Part shown: in pieces, positions 1 to 5,436 of the stretch
How the letters are laid out: the number at the start of each line of letters is the position of its first letter
How positions within the stretch are numbered: position 1 is the first letter of the stretch
Origin: Thermoplasmata archaeon
GTDB taxonomy: Archaea; Thermoplasmatota; Thermoplasmata; Thermoplasmatales; Thermoplasmataceae
Assembly (NCBI GenBank): GCA_021850835.1
Contig: JAJZKS010000054.1
Coordinates: forward strand, 1 to 9,257
Reading direction: 5' to 3'
Length of the DNA: 9,257 bases
Notes under the pieces: model-generated
The model's database searches: none
Told to the model about the DNA's origin: nothing
The model's input: the letters and a program-made list of their open reading frames with translations, nothing else
Made by a program: the position numbers and the translations under genes

Positions 1-1508
1 CCATCTGCGGCAACTTCAACGGTCGCCATCTGTCCGGCTCCATTGTAATCGGGATCGCCCGCCTTAGACAGGAAGTAATATCCTAGGTTGGAAGTCCCCG
101 GTTCTATGGCTGTGGCAATGCCGATTCCTACGTACCTGCCCTCCTTCCGCAATTTAGCCTGTTCCTCAAGCTTCTTCTTGAACTGTGAGTGCTCAAGGGC
201 TCTCCTGATGGCTTCCGGGTAATTCCCGCTTTCGTAGACTTCCCCAGATCCTGCGGTGTAAGGCATCTTATCTGCCGGAACTGAGTTTATCTGTCTGATC
301 TTGACCCTGTCAATGCCCAGGGCTTGAGCGGAAAAGTCCATCATCCTCTCAAGCGCAAATGCCATGAATGGCTTTCCCACCCCTCTGTCCTGCACTATTG
401 GCGGATCGTTTGTAGCAATGCAGTGGTATTCAAAGGAATAATTCCTGATTTCGTAAGTTCCACTCATGTTTGCAAACTTGATGAGTGAATAAAGCGCAGC
501 CACATATGGCCAGTTGGCGTCTGCCTGCCAGTCAACAAGCTTCATTCCAAGGACTTTCCCGTCCTTTCTAAGGGCGAATTCAGCGTCCATGAAGCCGCGT
601 GGCCTGTGGAATGCATAAAGGCTCTCTGTCCTGGTCTGTACCCATTTGACAGGTTTGCCTACCAATTTGCTCATAAGTGAAACCAACGCAACATACTGCC
701 AGATTGCAAGCTTGTATCCAAAGCCACCGCCAACTGGAGGAACAATGAGATGGATTCTAGAGGAAGGGATCCCGATAGTCCTTTCCACTGATTGGACAGT
801 CCTTCCAGGCTGCTGGTCGCTAGCATACACTGTAAGTTCTTCCCTTGTTGGATCATAATAGGCATTCACCACATAGGTCTCCAGTGGGGTGGAGGCATAT
901 CGCTGGATCCTGATCCTTTCCTTGACTATCTTGTCAGCTTCGCTGAAGGCTTTCTTGACATCGCCAAATTCGAAATGGTCTGTGATCATTTCATTGGTGC
1001 CTAGCTCAGGGTAGATGAGTTCCGCATCCTTCTTCAGCGCGTCCTCGATTGAGGCAACGACCTTGAGGGGTTCGTATTCGACCTCAATGAGCTCCGCTGC
1101 ATCAGCTGCAACGTACTTGTTCCTGGCCACCACTGCAGCAACAGGCTCACCCATGTACCTTACCTTGTCCACGGCCAGGATGTAATGGGAAGTGGGTGAT
1201 TTTGTGGCCGCCCTGGAAGACATTGGTTTGGTGAGTTCCTTGATTTCTTTTCCAGTGATAACTAATGAGACGCCGGGAAGTTCCAGTGCCTTTGACACAT
1301 CTATACTTATGATTCTGGCATGTGCATATGGACTGAACAGAAAAGCAGCGTATTGCTGGTCGGCCATTTCAAGATCATCCGTATAGCCTGCCTTTCCCTT
1401 GACTATGCGCAGGTCTTCAATTCTCGGTACTCTCTTGCCAACATTCTGTTTTGTCCCCTTTTCACTCTGCAGAACCAACGATTCAGTAGAGGATTTCTGA
1501 CTCGTCAT
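1..1508 (-). CDS. Molybdenum hydroxylase large subunit (CoxL / xanthine dehydrogenase / aldehyde oxidase family), C-terminus cut by window edge
   Basis: The first 502 codons of a gene that runs off the left edge; family members are usually 700-800 aa. These subunits carry the molybdopterin-cytosine-dinucleotide cofactor and hydroxylate aldehydes, purines, CO or N-heterocycles, with separate FAD and 2Fe-2S subunits. Visible signatures: the N-terminal family block VGKRVPRIEDLRIVKGKAGY (residues 23-42), AHARI (62-66), GEPVAAVVA (120-128), RYASTPLET (203-211), the cofactor-binding PPVGGGFGYK (257-266), and an active-site-loop region DRGVGKPFMAFALER (374-388), followed by SGEVYESGNYPEA (421-433). 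The loop keeps the R-G-x-G-x-P pattern of aldehyde oxidoreductases and form II 'CoxL', not the AYRCSFR loop of true CO dehydrogenase, so CO oxidation is unlikely. The catalytic glutamate near the C-terminus lies outside the window. The ATG at 1508 sits 29 nt from a TATA-like box, which supports this start. Partner subunit genes may lie to the left. Substrate unknown. Confidence 0.93.
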   Translation of the reverse strand, partial: MTSQKSSTESLVLQSEKGTKQNVGKRVPRIEDLRIVKGKAGYTDDLEMADQQYAAFLFSPYAHARIISIDVSKALELPGVSLVITGKEIKELTKPMSSRAATKSPTSHYILAVDKVRYMGEPVAAVVARNKYVAADAAELIEVEYEPLKVVASIEDALKKDAELIYPELGTNEMITDHFEFGDVKKAFSEADKIVKERIRIQRYASTPLETYVVNAYYDPTREELTVYASDQQPGRTVQSVERTIGIPSSRIHLIVPPVGGGFGYKLAIWQYVALVSLMSKLVGKPVKWVQTRTESLYAFHRPRGFMDAEFALRKDGKVLGMKLVDWQADANWPYVAALYSLIKFANMSGTYEIRNYSFEYHCIATNDPPIVQDRGVGKPFMAFALERMMDFSAQALGIDRVKIRQINSVPADKMPYTAGSGEVYESGNYPEAIRRALEHSQFKKKLEEQAKLRKEGRYVGIGIATAIEPGTSNLGYYFLSKAGDPDYNGAGQMATVEVAAD

Positions 1509-1532
1509 GCTAAGTCAGGTTAGCCCTAGAAG

Positions 1533-1541
1533 TATCTAAAA
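1533..1541 (-). promoter_or_regulatory. TATA box of the molybdenum hydroxylase gene
   Basis: On the minus strand this reads TTTTAGATA, centred about 29 nt upstream of the ATG at 1508. Archaeal TATA boxes usually lie about 26 nt before the transcription start, so a transcript with a leader of only 2-3 nt is inferred. There is no clear Shine-Dalgarno sequence before this ATG, in keeping with near-leaderless translation. Confidence 0.55.
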
Positions 1542-1558
1542 TGTTTCGCCTCGACCCG

Positions 1559-1581
1559 AATTGCATCCACCATACGCAATT
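1559..1581. promoter_or_regulatory. Inverted repeat AATTGC-N11-GCAATT, possible operator
   Basis: Perfect 6-bp arms at 1559-1564 and 1576-1581, separated by 11 bp. It lies 18-40 bp upstream of the hydroxylase TATA box, where an activator or repressor dimer could bind. Half-site centres are about 17 bp apart, a less common spacing, and 6-bp arms can occur by chance, so this is only a candidate. Confidence 0.25.
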
Positions 1582-1604
1582 TATTCCAGAAAATTTTGTG
1601 ATTT

Positions 1605-1666
1605 GGGAAAGAAAAATGAGCCATTATTTACCCATTATAATTCATAATGGATTTTTTGTCATTTCC
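1605..1666. promoter_or_regulatory. Nested inverted/direct repeats of CCATTAT in the divergent promoter region
   Basis: The 7-mer CCATTAT occurs at 1621-1627 and 1632-1638 (same orientation, 11 bp apart, about one helical turn) and in inverted orientation at 1644-1650 (ATAATGG). Copies 2 and 3 form a perfect palindrome with a 5-bp spacer: CCATTATaattcATAATGG. Copies 1 and 3 sit at the inner ends of a longer imperfect inverted repeat, 1605-1627 against 1644-1666, with 17 of 23 positions matching. The block ends 12 bp before the TATA box of the MFS transporter gene, a natural place for a regulator controlling the transporter and perhaps also the divergent hydroxylase. No regulator gene is visible nearby. 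Confidence 0.5.
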
Positions 1667-1678
1667 AGTCAGCAAGAA

Positions 1679-1688
1679 TTAAATATTA
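1679..1688 (+). promoter_or_regulatory. TATA box of the MFS transporter gene
   Basis: TTAAATATTA, centred about 25 nt before the ATG at 1709, within a longer AT-only run to 1695. The spacing predicts transcription starting at or very near the A of the ATG, that is, a leaderless mRNA. No Shine-Dalgarno sequence precedes the start. Confidence 0.65.
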
Positions 1689-1708
1689 ATTAAATTGTTC
1701 TCCCTTCA

Positions 1709-2983
1709 ATGGAGGCTAATTTAAGCTATACAAGTTCTGAGAAATCTAGAACATATCTTGGTGCCACACTGGGTTATCTCTTTGATGGGTACAACCTGTT
1801 GCTGACTACTTTTTTGGCTGCAGCAATCGGCACCACTTTTGGTGTTGGTAGGACAACTGCACTGATTGCAGTGAGTACCGCACTGGTAGGTTCTGTTGTC
1901 GGAGGAATTGGATTTGGTTGGGTTGCTGACAGGCTAGGCCGAAGGACTGCACTGGTTTTCACCATCCTGCTGTTCTCGGTGGCGACAATAGCTACAGGCT
2001 TCTCCGGAAACCTGAATGAGCTTTTCGCCCTGCAGTTTGTTGCGGGCCTTGGGCTTGGAGGCGAGTGGGGAGTTGGCTTCTCGCTTCTTAATGAGGCATG
2101 GGGCGAAAGGTCAAAGGGGCTTGCAGGTGGATTCCTTCAGGCAATGTTCCCTGCTGGTGGCTTAATAGGTGCACAGACTGCGGGATACTTCCTCGCACAC
2201 TTTTCTGGTGCAACTGGCTGGAGATACGCTTACATGTTCGTGGGCATCATATCTCTGGTGCTTCTGGTGCTTCGGCTCTTCGTGCCTGAGTCAAAAGTAT
2301 GGCTCCTGCAGGTTGAGGCAAAGAAGACAGGAAAGGATGTTTCCAGCATAGTGCTGAAATCCCCACTGGCAGAAATCTTTTCAAAGGATACCCTCAGGTG
2401 GACCATATTCGGAACCATCATGGTTTTCGGATTCATGTTCTACTTCTACTCAGGGCAGACTTTCTACCCCTCGTTCTTCATAGCTGCACACTCACCGGTC
2501 ACCACAATAGTCACCATTGGTTCTCTAGTGGGTATCATAGCTGAAGTGATCATAGGAACCAGTGTTGATTTCCTTGGAAGGAAGAAAGCAGCCATACTGT
2601 TTGGAGTTGTTTCATTCCTGGTAATCTTCCCGTTCCTGTACACCGCATACCAGGCAGTTGGATTCACAAACCTGGCCAGCTACCCGTCATTCTGGACATA
2701 TCTCCTGCTGTACTTCTTCCAGTCCAGCTTTGCAGCCATATTCGGCGTCTGGCTTGGGGAGCTATATCCGACAAGGATGAGGGCCACAGGATCAAACTTC
2801 GCCTATATGGTAGGAAGAGGATTTGGAGGAGGGCTTGCTCCGATTTTCGTTGAGCTCCTTGTTGCAAGTGGTGGACACCTTGGAATCTCAATGTCCACTG
2901 GAATGATCATCGGTGCTGCAGTCATGATGGTTGGAGTCTTTGGGCTGAAAGAAACCAAGGGTGTGGATGTAACAAAGATTTGA
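1709..2983 (+). CDS. MFS transporter, metabolite/aromatic acid:H+ symporter-like, 12 TM
   Basis: A 424-aa integral membrane transporter of the major facilitator superfamily. It carries the DGYN motif in TM1 (residues 26-29, DGxD-like in the metabolite:H+ symporter group), the loop 2-3 signature GWVADRLGRR (70-79), GLGLGGEWGVG (113-123), RGFGGG (370-375), a second-half copy of the loop motif (VDFLGRKK, 286-293), and the loop-10 signature WLGELYPTRMRATG (348-361). These last elements are typical of the sugar / aromatic acid / dicarboxylate symporters. Length and two-half repeat fit a complete 12-helix protein. It probably imports an organic acid by proton symport. The neighbours are a molybdenum hydroxylase (divergent) and a UbiD decarboxylase (downstream), which suggests an acid that those enzymes transform; this is inference. 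The start is fixed by the TATA box 25 nt upstream. A T-rich terminator follows the stop. Confidence 0.93.
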   Translation: MEANLSYTSSEKSRTYLGATLGYLFDGYNLLLTTFLAAAIGTTFGVGRTTALIAVSTALVGSVVGGIGFGWVADRLGRRTALVFTILLFSVATIATGFSGNLNELFALQFVAGLGLGGEWGVGFSLLNEAWGERSKGLAGGFLQAMFPAGGLIGAQTAGYFLAHFSGATGWRYAYMFVGIISLVLLVLRLFVPESKVWLLQVEAKKTGKDVSSIVLKSPLAEIFSKDTLRWTIFGTIMVFGFMFYFYSGQTFYPSFFIAAHSPVTTIVTIGSLVGIIAEVIIGTSVDFLGRKKAAILFGVVSFLVIFPFLYTAYQAVGFTNLASYPSFWTYLLLYFFQSSFAAIFGVWLGELYPTRMRATGSNFAYMVGRGFGGGLAPIFVELLVASGGHLGISMSTGMIIGAAVMMVGVFGLKETKGVDVTKI

Positions 2984-3019
2984 TCTTTGCATTCCCTTAT
3001 ATTTTAAAGCAACCAAAAA

Positions 3020-3041
3020 TTTCCTTTTTTTATTTTTCTTT
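3020..3041 (+). terminator. T-rich archaeal terminator after the MFS gene
   Basis: A pyrimidine tract with 19 T in 22 positions, starting 36 nt after the MFS stop codon, with no stem-loop before it. Archaeal RNA polymerase terminates at such T-runs on the coding strand. It separates the transporter from the downstream UbiD gene, which has its own promoter. Confidence 0.6.
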
Positions 3042-3120
3042 ACTAAATTTCTCCAGTTCTTGTTCAATCGCTTCAGATACCATGGCATAAAAGCAATTCC
3101 CGGCGCTTATCCGGATTATT

Positions 3121-3152
3121 GGGTCCAAAACGATATTCTTTCAGAATGACCC
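3121..3152. promoter_or_regulatory. Nested inverted repeats upstream of the ubiD-family promoter
   Basis: An inner palindrome ATTCTttcAGAAT (3135-3147) lies inside an outer GGGTC (3121-3125) / GACCC (3148-3152) pair. The block ends 9 bp before the TATA box and is therefore upstream of the predicted transcript, so it could bind a regulator. Arms of 5 bp are short and may be chance. The rest of the 2984-3195 gap holds only the terminator and the TATA box; I see no small gene there. Confidence 0.25.
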
Positions 3153-3161
3153 GGAAAAGGA

Positions 3162-3168
3162 TTAAATT
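3162..3168 (+). promoter_or_regulatory. TATA box of the UbiD-family gene, with purine-rich BRE
   Basis: TTAAATT, centred at about 3165 and preceded by the purine-rich GGAAAAGG (3153-3160), as expected for a TFB recognition element. Adding about 26 nt places transcription initiation near 3191, a few bases before the ATG at 3196 and after the alternative GTG at 3187. This decides the start in favour of the ATG. Confidence 0.55.
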
Positions 3169-3195
3169 CCTATCTGACATTTTTGCGTGATTTCA

Positions 3196-4659
3196 ATGAG
3201 ATCCTGGGAAGACTTGAGAGACTGGCTGAAACAAGCTGATGAAATGGATGAACTTAAGGTGCTGGAAGGCGTGGACCTGAACCTGGAACTATCCGGCATA
3301 GCTCAGATTAACGCCAAAAACCAGGGCCCAGCGTTGCTGTTTCAGAACCTCAAGGAATATGAGAAATCCGGCTTCCGGGTCCTGGTGAACTCTGTAGGAA
3401 ATGTAAAGCTATTCAACCTTACTTTCGGAAACAATACAGAACTGACCTTGAAGGAAACCATAGAGGACCTCAGGGGAAAACCGAACACATGGCAGGAAGA
3501 AACGAAGAAATATCCGTTCCAGGTTGTTGAATCGGGACACATTCTTGAGAACTTGGAAACAGAGGATAAAGTGGACCTGCTCAAATTTCCAACCCCTTTC
3601 TGGCATGAAAAGGATGGTGGGAGATTCATCGGCACTGGCGTTGCAGTAATCACCGATGATCCTGACACGGGAACAATAAACGTTGGTTCATACCGTGCCC
3701 AACTCTACGACAGGAATACTGTGGGTATAAACGCAGAGAGAGGAAAACACGGAGCATTCCACAGGGACAAGTACTTCAAGGAGAACAAGCCAATGCCAGT
3801 GGTAATGGTATTCGGCCCGGATCCACTCTTATACGTCCTGGCTGGAAGTGAAATCCCGACAGGGGTATCAGAACTTGAATATTACGGGGCCATCAGGAAA
3901 AAACCGATCAAAGTTATCAAGGGAAAGTATACAGGCCTGCCAATACCTGCCGATGCGGAGATTGCCATCGAGGGTTTTGTATACCCCGACAAGACCCGAC
4001 TGGAAGGGCCACATGGCGAATGGACCGGGTATTATGCAAGCGATGCAAAGCAGAAGCCATTCGTGGAGGTTAAGGCCCTATACCACAGGAACGACGCCAT
4101 TATGCTGGGCACGGCCATGTCAAAGGGAGCGTACAACGATCATGCCTTCTGGAGAAGTGTGTGGAGATCTGCCCTGGTCTATGACGAGATGGTAAAAAAT
4201 GGTCTTCCTAACGTGATGGGTGTTTACACGCCTCCATTCGGGGTGGGGAGGCAGTTCATCAATGTCAGCATTAAGCAGGCATATCCGGGACACGCCACAG
4301 AGGCAGGTTACCTTGCCTCCCAGACAAGGAGCGCTGCATATATGGGAAAGTGGGTCGTTGTGGTGGACGATGATATCAATCCCTACGACATGGACGATGT
4401 ACTTTGGGCCATGTGCACAAGGGCGGACCCTTCGGAAATAGGGATTATAAAGAAAGGCTGGGCCAGTGGGGTTGATCCCCTGAGGCCAAAGGATGTGCCT
4501 GCCTCCAAATACACAAATTCAAGGGGAATCATATTTGCTGTTGTGCCATACGAAAGAATGGACAGTTTCTCTGAAACCTGCATGCTCAGGGACGATCTCA
4601 GAAAGGAAGTCTATGAGAAGTGGGAAAAGGAACTGGGTTCACGCTGGAGCGGTTACTGA
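3196..4659 (+). CDS. UbiD-family prenylated-FMN-dependent (de)carboxylase
   Basis: A 487-aa cytoplasmic enzyme, full length for the family (about 430-500 aa). UbiD enzymes use prenylated FMN, made by UbiX (not in this window), for reversible decarboxylation of aromatic or alpha,beta-unsaturated acids. Numbering from the ATG at 3196: INVGSYRAQ (161-169) carries the prFMN-contacting Asn and the catalytic Arg167; GPDPLLYVLAG (207-217) and SELEYYGAIR (225-234) match the cofactor/metal-binding segment; LEGPHGEWTGYY (269-280) has the two acidic active-site residues Glu270 and Glu275 at the 5-residue spacing of fungal Fdc1 (E277/E282). VVVDDDINPYDMDDVLWAMCTR (388-409) is the typical C-terminal block. 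All key residues are present, so it should be active. The size is nearer to UbiD and the phenolic-acid decarboxylases than to the archaeal anhydromevalonate-phosphate decarboxylase, but I cannot assign a substrate. An in-frame GTG at 3187 is the alternative start; TATA spacing and the family-like N-terminus MRSWEDL favour the ATG. Confidence 0.93.
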   Translation: MRSWEDLRDWLKQADEMDELKVLEGVDLNLELSGIAQINAKNQGPALLFQNLKEYEKSGFRVLVNSVGNVKLFNLTFGNNTELTLKETIEDLRGKPNTWQEETKKYPFQVVESGHILENLETEDKVDLLKFPTPFWHEKDGGRFIGTGVAVITDDPDTGTINVGSYRAQLYDRNTVGINAERGKHGAFHRDKYFKENKPMPVVMVFGPDPLLYVLAGSEIPTGVSELEYYGAIRKKPIKVIKGKYTGLPIPADAEIAIEGFVYPDKTRLEGPHGEWTGYYASDAKQKPFVEVKALYHRNDAIMLGTAMSKGAYNDHAFWRSVWRSALVYDEMVKNGLPNVMGVYTPPFGVGRQFINVSIKQAYPGHATEAGYLASQTRSAAYMGKWVVVVDDDINPYDMDDVLWAMCTRADPSEIGIIKKGWASGVDPLRPKDVPASKYTNSRGIIFAVVPYERMDSFSETCMLRDDLRKEVYEKWEKELGSRWSGY

Positions 4660-4680
4660 AGAAAAGGGCCCTTACTCGGC

Positions 4681-5133
4681 CTACCACAATTCTTCCCTGG
4701 ATACAATGTCTGAGTAATAGCCCAATCCAAGTTTGTCTAGAACAGCCTGGATTGTTTCCCTTTTCTCTCCTTCCCCGAGGTTCAGGTTTTCCAGTTCGCT
4801 TTCGATCCTGTATGTGACATTGCTGATCTCCTGTTCCAGCGCCTTCACGGCCTTCTTTGCAACCTTGGCGTCAGGGACAGCAACCTCCGTGATCCCGGCC
4901 TTTGCACAATAGAATATGAACTTGGCAAATGGTGGCTGATTGAAGAAAAGCCTGTTTCCGTCGATCATTACAAAGACTCCCTCAAGTTCCCTGTACATGC
5001 TCACTTCCTTTCCCCTCGGTATCCTTGTAATCTCACCTTGGGGTTCTAGATCTGCAAAATCATCCGGGAACTTTCTTGGAGTGATTCCTGCAGCTATTTT
5101 AGTGGCAAGGCCTGCCAGCTTTTCATGGTCCAA
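4681..5133 (-). CDS. Unrecognised 150-aa protein, TTG start
   Basis: I do not recognise this family. The protein is soluble-looking, with no membrane segment or signal peptide. A charged N-terminal half (residues 1-48) is followed by a likely strand-turn-strand, LEGVFVMIDGNRLFFNQ (50-66), then alternating helix and strand (FAKFIFYCAKAG, ITEVAVPDA, 69-89) and a long acidic helical tail (90-150). No in-frame ATG exists before residue 46. The frame is open only back to a TAA at 5161-5163, so a TTG at 5133 is the best start. The minus-strand AT box at 5161-5168 lies about 32 nt upstream of it and predicts a very short leader. The codons between stop and TTG would read E-C-R-D-C-K-W-I-P, a small C-x2-C that may be chance. 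It converges on the UbiD gene with a 21-bp gap and diverges from the 82-aa membrane protein. Function unknown. Confidence 0.72.
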   Translation of the reverse strand: MDHEKLAGLATKIAAGITPRKFPDDFADLEPQGEITRIPRGKEVSMYRELEGVFVMIDGNRLFFNQPPFAKFIFYCAKAGITEVAVPDAKVAKKAVKALEQEISNVTYRIESELENLNLGEGEKRETIQAVLDKLGLGYYSDIVSREELW

Positions 5134-5160
5134 TGGGATCCATTTGCAATCCCTGCATTC

Positions 5161-5168
5161 TTAAATTA
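5161..5168. promoter_or_regulatory. Possible shared TATA box between two divergent genes
   Basis: TTAAATTA on the plus strand, TAATTTAA on the minus strand. It is centred about 22 nt before the ATG at 5186 and about 32 nt before the TTG at 5133. It is the only strong AT-box in the 52-bp gap, so it may bind TBP for both directions, or only one. A weaker AT stretch (TTTTGAATT, 5170-5178) is too close to the ATG to act for the plus strand. Confidence 0.45.
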
Positions 5169-5185
5169 CTTTTGAATTCTCAGCC

Positions 5186-5434
5186 ATGGAACCGCTTTCA
5201 ACCCTCAATATACTTGGTGCCGTTGACCTGGCAGTCATGATGGCTTTCTATTCGCTGGAGCCTAAGTCAAGAATCTATACACTGCTCTTCGGGCTCACAT
5301 GCATTGGATCGTCAGCGTACGGTTTTCTTTCAGGAACTTGGCCGTTTGGGGTCATAGAAGCTGTGTGGACTTTAATAGCTTTGAGAAAGTATGTAAAACT
5401 GGGAAAAGAAAAGAGTGTGGGCACACCAGGTTAA
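5186..5434 (+). CDS. Small 82-aa membrane protein of unknown function
   Basis: Three hydrophobic segments are visible, about residues 6-23, 30-48 and 52-67, followed by a basic, cytoplasm-like tail (RKYVKLGKEK, 67-76). The C-terminal GTWPFGVIEAVWTLIALRKY (50-69) resembles the Trp-rich last helix of small uncharacterised bacterial and archaeal membrane proteins, but I cannot name a family with confidence. The ATG at 5186 has an AT box about 22 nt upstream, implying a leaderless transcript. The stop codon is only 2 bp from the stop of the convergent atpI, so the transcript must terminate inside atpI antisense sequence. Function unknown. Confidence 0.75.
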   Translation: MEPLSTLNILGAVDLAVMMAFYSLEPKSRIYTLLFGLTCIGSSAYGFLSGTWPFGVIEAVWTLIALRKYVKLGKEKSVGTPG

Positions 5435-5436
5435 TA

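Noticed and set aside
646..1386. Several 64-70-aa plus-strand ORFs
   Set aside because: All are antisense to the molybdenum hydroxylase, whose reading frame is continuous and family-like across the region.
2888..3088. 66-aa minus-strand ORF at the end of the MFS gene
   Set aside because: Half of it is antisense to the MFS C-terminus; its lysine-rich stretch is the complement of the T-rich terminator.
3187..3195. GTG start for the UbiD-family gene
   Set aside because: It lies only 22 nt from the TATA centre, before the predicted transcription start; the ATG three codons later gives a family-like N-terminus.
3342..3668. 108-aa minus-strand ORF
   Set aside because: Antisense to the UbiD-family gene, which has intact family motifs across this stretch.
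3848..4195. 115-aa plus-strand ORF in another frame of the UbiD gene
   Set aside because: Overlaps the catalytic EGPHGE segment of UbiD in an alternative frame; composition is not protein-like.
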